From the NCBI GenBank assembly GCA_907165065.1, contig OU015527.1, positions 18,675,686-18,739,685 on the forward strand: a stretch of 64,000 nucleotides of DNA, in the 5' to 3' direction. A program made the position numbers and the translations under genes. How positions within the stretch are numbered: the stretch's first letter is position 1; each line of letters opens with the position of its first letter. Of the stretch, positions 28,092-41,340 are shown piece by piece. Below the pieces are notes generated by a model that saw only the letters and a program-made list of their open reading frames with translations, was not told the DNA's origin and made no database searches. This DNA is from Caprimulgus europaeus (lineage: Eukaryota > Chordata > Aves > Caprimulgiformes > Caprimulgidae).

Positions 28092-28903
28092 AAAGGGCCT
28101 GTGCTAACCTCATGAAGTTCAACAAGGCCAAATGCAAGGTCCTGCACCTGGGTTGGAGCAATCACAAACATAAATACAGCCTGGGGCATGAGTGGCTTGA
28201 GATCAGCTCTGAAGAGAAGGACCTGGGAGTGGGGGTGGACGAGAAGCTCAACATGAGCCGGCAATGTGCGCTTGCAGCCCAGAAGGCAAACCGTATCCTG
28301 GGCTGCATCAAGAGAAGCGTGGCCAGCAGGTCAAGGGAGGGGATTCTCCCGCTCTACTCTGCTCTCATAAGGCCCCACCTGGAGCCCTGTGTCCAGTTCT
28401 GGAGGTCCCAACACAAGAGAGACATGGACCTGTTAGAATGAGTCCAGAGGAGGACCACAAGGATGATCTGAGAACTGGAGCACCTCTGCTGTAAGGACAG
28501 GCTGAGAGAGTTGGGTCTGTTCAGCCTGGAGAAGAGAAGGCTCCAGGGAGATCTTACAGCGGCCTTCCAGTACCTGAAGGGGCTACAAGAAAGCTGTAGA
28601 GGGACTTTTTATAAGGGCAGTTAATGACAGAACAAGGGGAAATGGCTCTAAACTGAAAGAGGGGAGGTTTAGATTAGATATTAGGAAGAAATTCTTTATT
28701 GTGAGGGTGGTCAGACACTGGAACAGGTTGCCCAGAGAAGCTGTGGATGTCCCCTCCCTGGAAGTGTTCAAGGCCAGGCTGGATGAGGCTTTGAGCAACC
28801 TGGTTGAGTGGAAGGTGTCCCTGCTCATGGCAGAGGGGTTGGAACTAGATGGTCTTTATGGTCCCTTCCAACCCAAACCATTCTGTGATTCTATAATTCT
28901 GTA
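28092..28903 (+). mobile_element. CR1 LINE, 5'-truncated, plus strand, second subfamily
   Basis: This begins with MKFNKAKCKVLHLGWSN (28112 onward), the C-terminal region of CR1 ORF2, and runs to the tail TCTGTGATTCTATAATTCTG at about 28903. The frame is broken by an in-frame TGA at 28439-28441 and later frameshifts. The C-terminal motif reads GLELDGLYGPFQPKPF instead of the [16 protein letters not shown] of its neighbour, so it belongs to another CR1 subfamily. It sits about 200 bp from the neighbouring CR1 copy and about 370 bp from the CpG island. Confidence 0.93.
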
Positions 28904-29269
28904 TTCTGTAAAGTTCTTATTTCATATTCTTAACTCATGACAGATGCAAATACCGGCCATTCTAAATTACTTTCCTGGAGAATCAGAAAGGATTTGGACC
29001 ACGACACCCTTTGTGGCTGATTTTCCGGAGTATAAAGGAAGCAATACAATCTCATTGGATTTTTCTTCTTTCTTTTTGACACCTGCCCATTCCAAAAACA
29101 TGCAAGACCAAGTAAACGCACCAGAAACACCGGGTGTGCCTGCACTAGGCACCTGGGCACGATGAGGAAGTGCATTTTGGCAGACAGCCTGTTGCAGGGA
29201 AGGAGGACGGGCGCAGGGAAGGGGAAAAGCACACGGCTGCCCACGGTGACGCTTCTCCCGGGTTCCTAA
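28904..29269. other. Spacer between CR1 and CpG island
   Basis: Base composition changes from AT-rich to GC-rich across this interval. No exon or repeat was recognised. It may hold upstream or downstream promoter sequence if the adjoining island is active. Confidence 0.4.
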
Positions 29270-29760
29270 CTTCATCTTCGGCTTTGCGAAGGGCAGCACG
29301 GGCCGGGGCCCGGCCGGCACTACTCCCACGTCGCGGAAACGCGTCCGCGTGTAGCTCAGGGCAGCAGTGGGCAAATTCTATTTCCTTGCCCCGCTTTGCC
29401 CCCTCCCCACGGTCAGACACGGGGGAAGGTCACGGGGCAGCGCGGCGCGATCCAGGCCGTGAGCAGCGCCGGGCAGCGCGGGGTCTCCCGGCTCCTCAGC
29501 GCCCGTGGTCTCGGGGAGACACCACTGCCACCGCGGGGCGTTCCCCCGCTGCCCCACCGCACCTCCCCGGAGCAGGGAAGCTGCAGGACGCGGCGGTCGG
29601 CGGCCTCATTGCGGGGCAAGGGCCCCCTCTGCTGCCGGCCTCCAGGAAGCCAGTGTCCTGAGGAAATAACGTGTTTTCGGTCGCCGTGGGCGCTCGTGGG
29701 CACGGCGGTATGGGTTGCGAGCGGTATCGGAGCCTGTCATCTCTCCTGCCGGAGAGAAAG
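29270..29760. promoter_or_regulatory. Isolated CpG island, candidate promoter
   Basis: A GC-rich block of about 0.5 kb. By hand I count roughly 50 CpG dinucleotides in 29281-29760, against almost none in the surrounding kilobases. Vertebrate CpG islands of this density are usually unmethylated promoters, so this may be the start of an unannotated transcript, most simply a lncRNA. Open frames of up to 163 codons on both strands reflect the lack of AT-rich stop codons, and none resembles a known protein. I looked for a first exon of SNX2, the next gene downstream of SNCAIP in human, and did not find one. No TATA box or clear splice donor decides the strand. Confidence 0.65.
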
Positions 29761-32700
29761 GGAGGTTTGAGATCTCGATTTTCCAGCAAGGCTGTGCGGG
29801 AGGAAGAAGGTGGTTTGGTCACTTCAGGAGCGTCTTTCTCCACCTTTTCTCCATGCTGACACGTGGCCATGCCACAATCTTGTGCTATGTCACACGAGAT
29901 GATGGGTCATTTTTCTGCCCCGTGCTGCTGCTGCCGCCGATGCTTGGATGGGAAAACGCGACAGGGCACTAGTCCCTCGGGTGCAGTCCCTTATCTTAGC
30001 CAGTGCTGTGAAAAAGTGGGCAGATTTACAGCCCTTATTTATGACATCAGCAGTAAGCCAATATACCATTCATTCAATACACAATCAATTTTCATATCTG
30101 AAGGCAGACAGAAGGCCAAAAATTCAGTAATCACCTTCCCAGCCCTTCAGTGACAAACAGTTGTGTGGCTGTTCTGCTTATAAAACACTGCTGGTGGATC
30201 CCATGAAAGATCAGGTCATCTACTTCATGCGTGAGAAAGGACACTGCTCATACTACAGTAAGGTAGCTCTGGCACATTTGCCTCCCCTGTTGTGATTCCT
30301 TACTGAGCTCCTAACTGAACCTCCTTGCTTTGCTATTGTCCTCTGACAAGCTTATCTGCTTCCAGTCTCTTGTCTGGACATCTCGTTGCTTGCTGGTACA
30401 GTCAAGAAACCCAAAGAAAATTATTTAAGAGCTCAGATAAGCTCTTACCAAGTATTGTCAATGTATCTACCTAATTTATTCTGACTTTACCAGCCTGCTG
30501 GGCAGCTGCAGAAAGCCTCTGCTGTAGGAAGGGTTGGGCTCACAGACAACAAGAAACAGAAGTCCATAGTACCAAATAGCAGATGAGCAAAAATGGAGAG
30601 AATCCAAACTTGGATAAAGTAAAAATCATCACCTCATAGATTGTCTTCACCTTCCTGCCTCCTAAGGTTTACTCAAAATGTTCTCTGGCTTTTTCCAAGT
30701 ATTTCATTTAAGCCTGATGCATCTGTAAAGCTACAGTAGGTGTAACTGGAGGGACAGCTCGTATGAACAAAGGTAAACCAACAGGCTTGTGAAGGCTTGT
30801 GGTCAGTGCACAGGCAACAGAATTGCTGAGGAGCTGTTGTGAAAGAAGTTGTTTCTATTCTTGTGTCCTTTTAAAGTAGCAGTGAAAGAGATTTTTTTTA
30901 GATTGGATCACATGTAGTAAATGCTTGGGTTATCATGTTCTAGTCTAAAAACCAGCCTTAAGAATACCATGCTTCTGCAAGCTGATTCCTGTATCTGACA
31001 AGTGGACATTGCACTGATTATTCCAGCTAGCAGAAGAAATCAAACCAGGGCACCACCTTTCCCTCTGCCTGGCTAGAAAAGCTGCAGTGGTGCCTGAGAG
31101 AGGAATGGTCTTTTCCAAAGAATGAGTTTTCTCTATCACAGTCAATAAAAACAACCTGCTCCTACTGAGATCCTTTGTGGCTGTTATTTGGTAACAGGTT
31201 TGGTTCTGTTCTGTGGTCTGATAAAGGTAATAGATTTGGGTGGCAGTTGTCCCCCCAAAAAGAATGAAAGCAGAAAAGCAAGTGCACCTCCAGCAGAGAC
31301 CAGTGGATATTTAAAAATAAATAAATAAAAATAATAAAAACCCCAACTTCTCAATATGTGTACCAAACGCTGTTTCAAAGACCTGTACAGACTTGTTTCT
31401 GGAAGCACTCTCAGCACTTACTTGCATCAGGCACAGGTACTCGCATGTGGTACCACCTCTCAGTGCCTTCTCCTTCATCATTCCACGGTCCTCTCTGATG
31501 TTTTGTTTCTTTTCCTGCAGTTCTGTTTCACACTTTCTTTCCTGACACTGAGCTTTGTATTTGTCAGTGTATAAATAGAACCAGGATTGTGAAAATATTC
31601 TGCTTGGCCGCCAGGTTTGGCAGTTCCAATCAATTAGGACCATTACTCATGATGGGATGGAGCAGGCAGCCCAGGCCCAGGCCGTGTAAATGTTCTCAGG
31701 GCCCAAAAATTATCTTGGCAGCCTGAGCCCCAAGTGATTCAGTATGCTTAAATTATTCTGTGCTGGTCTAGTGTGGTTTGCCTGGTACTTCTGGCGTGAG
31801 TGGGACCTCAAGAGTCCTTCCTGTGATGCTGACAAGGCATCTACTTACCTTGGGTCCTAAGGGTGAGCAGCAGGGGTAGGGAAGGTGGTTGACAGGTCTC
31901 TGGTGAACAATCCCTGTGGATGTGGGATAGGCAGCCTGAGGTGTATGATGAGAGAGAAGCTGCAGAAGTGCCCAGCTTCCTGCACCCATGCTGTGTTTAT
32001 GGTCAGTCTTCACAAAAATAATGAAGGTGGCACTTCTAGGTCAAGTTAATCTGCAATCCCGCTCAGCTTCTACAGTGAAGTATGGTCCAGCACAGCCAAG
32101 ACATGGAGAAAAGCCGCATGGGAAATGTATTAAAAAAAAGAGCATTGGTGGTGGTCCAACCAACAGCTCACCCTTTCCCTCTGCCTAATTGCTGAACAAT
32201 TCCTAGCACTGATTTTAGGGGCATGTAGTGTGCCAGTGTAACACGTGGTAAATTAATATTAGCTGTTCCTCAGAATTGTGCTGACATCTAACGTGCAAGT
32301 GAATTACAATCAGGACAACTTACATGTTTGTTTACATGCCTTCTACAGATTCAGCCGCAAGGAAAAATGGTGTTTCCAACAGATATCTGTCTGTCCACAG
32401 CTGGGGCAACACATATGTGCATTGCAACAGCATGTTATGTTAGTTCATCTCGGCTGTTGTGCAGAGTGTAGGGAGGGATCAGGACGAAAAATAACTTCAT
32501 TAACACCATAGCTATGTATTCCTTGGTTTCACTTGGCAGCAGATGCACTTTGTGAAACATAGATTCAATTTCTCTCATGTGGGCTGCCTGACCTGATACT
32601 AGCTCTAGCACCCAGCTTTCAGAAACAGTTCTGGGTACAGCAGACTGTGGTAGTGATTAGGATAAAGACAGAAGAGCTAAAATTCGTCAGCTGGCTCAAC

Positions 32701-35700
32701 ACAGGGTATAGTATTCGATGTAACATGGACTGTTAAAAAGAAAAGCACTGTTTGTCCCAGCTCTGCCTGTACTGCAGTCAGTGGGTACCTGCGTGCAGCA
32801 GACTGTATACTGTACCCACAGAGCTGTGTGAGTCATATACATGTAGTAATAGCTGGTCCTTTCTATCAGACCTTAAAATCTTAGTTTTGGAAAACCATTC
32901 TGCTGGAAATGGTGCTCTGGTTCCAGAAACAATCTTATTTTGCTGAACTAATGGTTTGGATGCTGTTCTCACCGGCAGATTAGTCTCAAACTATAAGGAC
33001 AGCCAGACATGACCGTATCCTGATATTCTCTGCTCCTTTTCTCAGTCTGGTCACTTCAGGCAGCCCCTCTCCAGGTTCCTAGAGTTTCCATGTCTGAACA
33101 AACCCAAGACCAAAATTATAATCACAGGATCCAGGTAACAGATTCAAATAATCTCTCAGATTAACCTAAACAGGGATCCATCTGCTTGGTTGCTAACTGC
33201 AGGCTACTTTATAAACATCTTCTGTTAAAATTCTTAACAGACAATTTATTCTCTGGAGTGAGGTATTTCACAATTTTTGCTTCTTGCTACAAAAAAGCAT
33301 ACTTTAAATTAACATTTAAATGAACATGACCTATTTGACCTACTCTTACTTCTTTTCTCCTGTCAAGGAATTCTACTTTGTGTTCCTGTACTATGAGTAT
33401 TCATGTTCTTTGTTAGTCTCTGCTTAAGCTTCACTAAACCATAGATTGCTTACTTGCCCAACAAATATATGGGTCTCATTTACCTTTTACAGTAACCAAA
33501 ACTGAAATTATTGATTACCTGTTTCCTTCAGGACGCGTTGTTAAACTGCTTCACTTCCAAACCAGAGAAACTGCACACAGCAGAAAATCCCCCTGAAAAT
33601 GTAAAAAGGTCAATGGTGCATTTGATGACATGAGTGCTTATGGAGCCACATAATTCATCATTTGTTACTACAGAGCCTGTTCCTAGGGGGATTAGCATTT
33701 GCCAATAAATATACCATATGCTGGATTCTGTATGGAGATTTTTAAGCTACCTTACTAAGTTATTAAGGATCTCCCATGACAACTATGACTAAAATGGGCC
33801 AAACCCACCAGGGTTCCCTAGACAAGTGAAGCATGTGGGTTAAAGGATGAAGTCATGTCTCACTTGTGTACCAATTCTTCATTGAGATGTTTACAATTAA
33901 ATAGCTTGCTTGTAACTTGTCTTTTGGGAAGAACTATTACTCCTCTGTGAGGACATAGACTTAACCCTTCCTTCCCTCCAGAAGGAGAGGAAAGGAGAAA
34001 CAACACAAGCAAAAGTAAAGAAGAATTTGAGCAGCAATTAGTGGCCAATGCAGTTTAGATTCCAACAAGAATGATGGAAATCGAAGAAGGGTTATTAGCA
34101 GTTATTTCTATTGAATTGTAGCTTATTTTTTAAATCAAAAGACCAAGCAAAAGGAGTAAAACTGATTTTTGGAAGCTGGCCTCTCATAGGAAAGGTTCGT
34201 GTGTTCCACTTTCCTGCTGTCATGGTCTTCTTTTAGCAAACTTGCCTGAAACGGCAGAGGGAGAAAATGGGCTTTCCAGCAACTGTGTTGGGAAGCTCTG
34301 AGGCAGACACAGCATGAGCTCACTCACGGTCCATAGCAGCCTGTACCAACCAGCTGAGAAAAATTTTTTGCAGATGGTGAGAAATCATCAAATTGCTTCT
34401 TTGAGTCTCAGCTATCTTCCTGACTCCCAGGCCAAAATAGCTAATATCTCTGTTGCCTCTTGTCAGCCTCTCCCATGTTGTGCTCTGCCAGTAAATGGAA
34501 CAATGGCTCTTTAAAACACACAACCTCTCTTTGTGTATGTACAGACTCAAGCACTCCCACAAAACCGTCTTTGCTTTTGATATAAAAACATTATATATTC
34601 ACACCCAACACTTCATGTGCTAAACTAAAACCTAAATCCCATCACTGAAGACAAATTCTTTGAAGAACTAAAAATGACTAGGGGCAGGTCCACAGCATGT
34701 GAGAAACTCTGAGGATATATGGAGATAAAAGGCAGTACTTAATTGTAAACACGGGGAAAAATTCACAGTATAGCTGAAAATAAATGACAAAATTCCCAAG
34801 GAATTTCATTAGAAGGAATATTTGACTCAAGTGACATAGTACAGATGGCTAAATTTTATCAAGATGGATTCAGTGTAAATGACTGAATAAAAAAGGAAAG
34901 GAATGATGAAATAAAAACAATAGTAGTGTGTGTATTCTAAAGTGATCTTGAAATAAATGATCAAAATAGCTATGTTAGGCTTTTACTTTCTTGAAAAACT
35001 TTTTGTCCTGTTTAAGTTTCTGTTTGCACTAGCAGAGAGATTTCCTGAAACAAACCATGCTACACTAGCACAGAAAATTCCAGTTCAGGTAATATTGAGA
35101 TGAATGTGCATACCTACCACCTATAAACATACATATGACTTCTTTTCTTTACCCACTATGTAGAACTCATCTGAGAATTATCAGAAATTTGGCAAATCTG
35201 AGAGGAAATAGAATAAGAGAGGAACAGGGTGTATCTGCTTATCTGTTTAAGCTTATTCTGAAATGTAAAAAACTTTCAATAAAGCCAAATCCAAGTAATA
35301 AACAACCAGGTAATCCTGTTGGTCTGACCAATCCAGAAATGTCATTATTTCAGTGCTGTGGAAGAAATGGCTCATAAAACTGGCATATGGGACACTTTTT
35401 CCAAACTAAATTTAAAACGGTTGCAGTAGCCAACATGAACCAAGGCCAGAGCCATACATGAAGGCATTATTCTGAAGAGAACAAAATGAGCTATCTGATT
35501 AACAAAATTTATTTGCTTTTCAGTGTTGTGGGAGCTGCTATGTCACTCTTTTTTTCTCTCCTACTCTTTAAATAAGTCTTTATGTAACTGTGTTTGAATA
35601 GATGAAAGTTGTAGTATACCTGGTAATTTAAAATGAATGCTGTGTAAGCAATCCATTCCTCCTGCAATGACAGGTCATACACAGAAGAAATGACAGATTT

Positions 35701-38700
35701 TTTGCATGTGGTCTGAAATACAGGGTACTTGAGACTCCATGTTATCTTGACCATTACGGTATGATTCTGCTCTGAGACACATCAGGGAAATGACACTGAA
35801 TGGGCTTTCAGCAAAAAAGGGCATCTGACAGCCTGACTACTTTCAAATCATTAAGTTGCCAATTTTTTTTTTCCTATCAATAAGGTAAGATAGAAAGCAG
35901 AATAGAGACGTTTAGCCAGACAGGCAGTTAGCAAATCCAACTTTGTGAGAGCAGAGGATGTTGATTAGCTGTGGTAGCTGTGAAAAGCCATCTCATCAGG
36001 TAATTATGATGCCTTTGAGATCTGCAGGTCTATTGCATGGAGCAGTAACATGATTTTTGGCTGCCAGATTTTTTTTCCAGTACTCACTGCTACAGCCACT
36101 GTAGACTTCTAAATCATAGTTTTGGCAGATGAAATAGGGAAGGCTTGAGTTCATAATCTAGCTGATCCCACTGCTCTGCAGGTGTCAGGCCCTGGCACCC
36201 AGGCAGAGATGATCTTTTCAGCCATGTCGTCACACACGCTAATCACAAACACTGTGGTTATAAAAGAGAATGCACTTTTCTGCCCAGTATACTGGCCACC
36301 AAAATATACATTATTATTAACAAGTTTTGAAACACTTAAATATCAATGTAGACATGCCCTTTTTAATAACAGGTTTCCTCTAGTCTGAAGATTAGGTCTC
36401 AAACACCCTTTTTGCTATCTCTCAACAAGGCTGCACCCAGGAAAGCCCATAGGCATGTGCTTCTGTGCTGGTGTGGTCAAACCATTCACGTTTGCATAAG
36501 CACTGCATTAACTTAGAGTAGAAAAAAAATATTACTAATGAGTCTGCCTTTATTCAGGAATATTTTGTCCTCAGCTGTTGCGAAGTTACTCTTTTCTGTC
36601 TTGTCATATGCATGTCCACTCTAAGGAAAACAGAGCAAACCAGTAAATTTGGCTTATTATGTATATCTATCACTGTTTTGGGAACTTGCACAATCTTGTG
36701 CTACCTTTACCCTGAGCATTGCGTGCTGCTTCCAGCGCTATCCTGAAATGTTACATGCTCTGTCTCCCTCTGGTGATCAGCGAGCATCTCCGTGCTGCCA
36801 TGGTTTGTCTGCCTTCCCTGTCACTTGTGTTCTACACAGGTGATACCCTTCGTTTTCCACTTAAAACCCAAATGATAGTATGCAAACAATGTCTACATTC
36901 TTTCCTGCAAACCTTATTTTTTTAACAGCTTGGTCCCTGCAACAATAATTTAGTCAACAATTTGCTGAAATATGTTCCTGTAATACTTTAATGCCAGAAG
37001 GTGGAGATCATGTTAAAGAGCTATGATCTAAAACCTGGAGCACACTGCACTTGAGGTGGCAAAAAAAAAGCATCTGGAATACAGAAACCAATACTCTAAG
37101 TATAGTTGTTAATTGGATGATCATACCACTGACTTACGATCTTGCTGTTACTGGGTTTCAAATATAATTCCAGTGCACACAATTTGATCTTAATTTCTCA
37201 AAATTTTGTGTGTAAAATCTTTACAAACTTATGTTGAATCAAGTTTTAAATATATCACTAGGAAAAATTATCTTCTAAAAAGGCTTTTATATGAAATACC
37301 TCTTAAAAAAGCTTCCTGGTACCTTGCAGAGCATGCTCTCACTGCTTTGAAGTTACCATAATTCTCAACAAGTAGTGTTTGACTCATTTATGTTCTCCTA
37401 TATAGATGTATGAAGAGCATAAAATGACAGAGAAAATTTGTTAGTTTAACAGGTAGATGCCAAGTTATATCTCATACCTAAGGGACATCTTAAATTCTTC
37501 TGATATATATATACATATACATATAAATTAATATCTATCTATCCATTGCATGCATGCACCCATCCATATATCTAGAGAACAAGGATGGAAGTGAAAAATC
37601 CTTCTCTGTTAGAAATGAATTTCTCCTGTTTCTGGAATCCTGTTCTCTCTTTGCTTTCAGAATAATTTAATTCTGTTCCAGTATCTAACTTAACAGTCTC
37701 AGAGATGGCAACTTCCAACAGCTTCAAAAGGTACAGTTACAGGAGAAGCCTGGAGAAGCCTGAAGTAGCCTCTTGACTGCCAAGCACTTCTCTAAAAGAG
37801 ACAGAAGTGAAGATCTTCAAGTGGTTTAGCTTCTTTGGATTTAATCAACATCAAATTCTCTTCCCCTTGGTCTTTGCTGGATACGGCCAGGTCCTTGTTT
37901 AAAAGGCTGTTCAGAGCAGATAACACACTTCTTAAACACATCCAGATTCTGGCCCAAAAATTTTATGTTGGAGTACAAATCTCACTTCTCTTTCCATTGA
38001 AAAATGCTAGAAAGTGATGAATAACAGCTCCCTAAAGATGCCTAGTATTTTTCATGTGGCAAATTTCTATATGTAAGGAAACCAGAAATTCAAAAAGATC
38101 AAGCATCACTACTTTTCCAGGACTGGACTTTTTAAAATAAAATCTCAAAATAAATTGGAACAGACATAAACATTTGATCTCCAGATGGATTTTTTGTCAA
38201 TTTAACACTGCCTAATGAAATACATGCATATTTTTATGTTTGTTGTAAAAGTATAATAAAAAGCAAAAGAGGAAAATGCCTGGGTTTTTTATTGCTACAG
38301 CATAAAAAGGATTTTCTCACTGTTTCTTTTGTTGTGGACTCAGTTGCAGCAGTTGCTTAGCTTTTTATATGAAGACAGCAAAAGCTTTCAGTGTGAATAT
38401 CTTTGTGACTATTCTTTGTACACAGTGTCTTTGAATGCTCTGAAGTACTCTTGAAGCACTTCCCTTCAGCACCATCAGGTTTCTGAAGACACAGCAAAAA
38501 TTATTTCCAGTGCTGCCACCGGACATCGGATGTCACTGGATGGCAACTTTCCATCGCAGCATCAGAGATGTCCATGAATATTGTTGACTGTTTTACAACT
38601 GCTTCATAGCGTAGAGGGAAAATACCTTCAGAAAAGCAGCTTAGGAGAGGATGCCTGGGAACATATTAAGCAGACACTGTAAAGCCAATGAGATATCCAA

Positions 38701-39488
38701 GTGACTTTTAGGTGAGAACAGTTAGCACTTTGCATGCAGCACTGCTTGTACTTTGTTTAAAAGCAATGTACTTAAAACTATTTATTGCAAATGGATTCCC
38801 AGGAAAAATAGGGATTCAGAAATTATAGGCTATAGATTTTGAGAATATTTCTTTTTCCTTTTAAGATTTGATGAAGTCAAAGTACAATTGTGAACTGTAA
38901 CATCATCCATAAGGGGTGCGCTAGAGGCTATTCTCAATTCTCTCAGAAAGTAATTCATAGAAATGCAGCTGCCTCAGCCACTGTTTTGGGATGTAAATCT
39001 ACACTCTAAGATAAAGTTATTGTCTCTTCTAGGAGAATTGTCAGGCATTACACTCCAGCAAACAAACAAATTTGGCTGATTTATTTACCTAGTCCTGCCC
39101 AAGTAAATGAAGGATCTGGAGCGCCACAGATGTAACCAGTATCCCATTGTATTTTGCCAAGTGAGACCTGATTGAGCGGTATTAGTGAATCAGCCCCAGA
39201 CACTAGCAGTAAGCAGGGAGCAGTGCAGTGAAAGAAGGTACCCAAGAGAGCTAGCAAGTACCTATAACAGATTTACCCAATGACATCTTACAAACATTTT
39301 CCTCTGAAAAATAGGAAAAGGCTCACCAACAGCCTGTTTTACACATGTGCTCTTTCAGTGCGGCTCTTATTTTCTGTACAGGCCGTGCTCCCATTACTGG
39401 TAAAGCAAACAGTTGTGCAGGGCAGCAGCACTGCTGCCACTTTGCAGGGGTCAGGAAAGTGGAAACAGCAGTGGCTATTGCCAAGTGA
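29761..39488. other. Intergenic AT-rich sequence, no gene recognised
   Basis: About 9.7 kb with only short frames (110 codons or fewer) and no recognisable exon, RNA gene or young mobile element. A TATATATA/ATCTATCT-type low-complexity patch lies at about 37500-37570. If the CpG island is a plus-strand promoter, exons of its transcript would be expected here, but none can be picked out by eye. Confidence 0.55.
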
Positions 39489-39892
39489 GAGTCTTTGACA
39501 TAATACCAGTTACCTAGTGGATATCTCTAACCACTAGGTTAAGATATCTTAAGATATCTTAAGATATCTTCTGGCAACCCAATCCTATCTCATTTAGTAA
39601 TCTCTATTGCCCTATGATACTGGCATAATTTGATTCACCGTGTTCTATATGAAGATATACTCTGCAGAAATCACTACCCAGCAGAGAGCAGGTAACTTTT
39701 AAATCCTTGGTCTCCAGAACAGGCAGTTTCTTTCTTCCAGGATTTGACAATACTTACACCTTGGTCTGTTTCAGTTTTTTTTTTACAGAAGTTCAGTTTT
39801 ATCCCCTGCTTCAGCCAGACACTACAGATACCTGTAGCTGACTTTACACATCTCCAGTCAGTCTACTCCGCAGGGCTGCTGCTTCTGCCATT
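39489..39892. repeat. Direct repeat, copy A (0.4 kb), partner at 44121-44508
   Basis: A block of 404 bp recurs in the same orientation 4.6 kb away. From about 39567 to 39860 the two copies differ at only about four positions in roughly 290 bp, including a T10/T9 run and single-base changes. The first 80 bp diverge more, and copy A alone carries a triplicated palindromic decamer. Flanking sequence on both sides is unrelated between copies. It lacks TG...CA ends and matches no element I know. Confidence 0.93.
39541..39570. repeat. Triplicated self-complementary decamer (AAGATATCTT)3
   Basis: Three exact tandem copies of AAGATATCTT, a perfect palindrome, so the whole 30-bp block is also its own reverse complement. 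It is present in direct-repeat copy A and absent from copy B, where the matching place reads CCCCAGACATCTT. Confidence 0.97.
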
Positions 39893-40757
39893 GCTGCTTC
39901 TGCAACTCTCCTCTCCTCTTTGCCTCCCAGAACCTGGAGGCAGCAGCAGTAAGTCTAGCTTTCAGGAGCCCTTCATCAAGGCACCTTTTTCATGCCAAGA
40001 ACTCAACCCTTTATCACTGGATAGCAAAATAGCAAAATAGCTAAAACAACAGCAAAAATAGCAAAACGTTTCCTGTGCTGCTGGGAGAAGCCACATTTTT
40101 CTTGGTATCTTTAGGATGCTTTTTTATGCGTATTTCCAGCAAAGGAAAGACAGAATCCATGTCTGAGCAACAGGAAAGTGAGCTGAGGTCTAAGTACAGG
40201 ACCAGGACCACTCCCAGGATTGCCACTCTCTCATCCCACACTTGTTCTGTGAGCTCGCTTGGTCAGCGGCAGCTTCTCTTCACCAAAATGGGCACCTTTA
40301 GTTGCTGCTGGAGGCTCTTCCCTTTCACTGAACCTGGACTCATCACTTACCCTCATTAACTGATCTCTCCTCTCTTCTCCTGTGCCACTACTGCATGTAC
40401 AGTGATATGTGAGGATTCTGTAAAAGAATCTTTTCTTATAGCTCAGAAACCTGGTGCCTAATGAAAACTGACCTTGCACTGAACAAAAGGATTTTATCTG
40501 GTTTCTTAATGGACCAGAAACATATTTTAGAAGCTGCCACAATTCGGGTAGGCATTTTCAAGGAAGCCTAAAATTATGTCTCCTATTCTATTCCTTAGCA
40601 AACCTGTGTGTGGATAATATTTGATCCATGTTCTCACATAATAAATGCCATATTGTAGACCATTGGTAGAATTGCTGGTTGTCTTGACAGTGCTATAAAA
40701 GCCATGAGTTGTAAAAACTCATCAGTTTTCTCTTTTAAGCTGATTCTCCCACAATTG
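39893..40757. other. Intergenic spacer after direct repeat A
   Basis: No gene or known repeat recognised. Frames of up to 103 codons on both strands overlap each other and lack homology. Confidence 0.5.
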
Positions 40758-41340
40758 AATCACAGTCCCAGTAAAAGAGAACAGCCTGGAAGGGATCTCA
40801 GGAGGTCAAGTCCAAACACCTGCCCCATGTCATTTCTGAGTTTTCTTCCACCTGTTCTTAAAATCCTCCAATTACAACTCTCTCACATCTTCCTAGGTTG
40901 TGGAGCCTCCATCTCTAGAGATGTTCAAAACCTGCCTGGATGCTTTCCTGTGCAACCTGGTTTAGTGAACCTGCTTTGGCAGGGGGGATGGACTGGATGA
41001 TCTCCCGAGGTCCCCTCTAGCCCCTGCTATTCTGTGATTCCTCCAGGCTATTGATTCCAGTGCTACCATTGCCTGTGGGAAGTTCTGCTAAGAAACCTCC
41101 ACCCCCTTTGCTACAGTTCTATACTCACTGCTTCTTGTTCTACCCATAGTAGATAATGTGCAGAGCAAGAAGGAGGGGATTTATTCCCATCCTCCTTTTT
41201 AGCTGTATACAGAAGACAGTCTTGTCTTTGTCACTTCTTTTTTCCTTTTTTTTTTCCCCTCCAGTAAGCAACTCCTTTTCAGTGTTTCCTTATGGCTTTG
41301 CACTTGTACACTTTCATTGTTTAATATATTTCTAGGATTG
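40758..41340 (-). mobile_element. Old CR1 LINE fragment, minus strand, split by a younger CR1
   Basis: At 40758-40845 the sequence reads as the reverse of a CR1 3' end (GAATCACAG, GGAAGGGATCTCAGGAGGTC). After the plus-strand CR1 at 40887-41041, minus-oriented old-CR1-like sequence seems to resume: GTGGGAAGTTCTGCTAAG at about 41077, CTTCTTGTTCTACCCATAGT at about 41130, TTTCCTTATGGCTTTGCACT near 41290. The copy is heavily diverged and its far end is uncertain. Confidence 0.6.
40887..41041 (+). mobile_element. CR1 LINE 3' fragment, plus strand, nested
   Basis: A 155-bp plus-strand CR1 3' end: TTGTGGAGCCTCCATCTCTA, then GAGATGTTCAAAACCTGCCT, then GTGAACCTGCTTTGGCAG, closing with CCTGCTATTCTGTGATTC. 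It lies inside an older CR1 of opposite orientation, so it inserted later. Confidence 0.88.

Noticed and set aside
29145..29870. Frames of up to 163 codons in the CpG island as protein genes
   Set aside because: They overlap on both strands in all frames, as expected for GC-rich DNA lacking stops. None resembles a known protein, including the N-terminus of SNX2.
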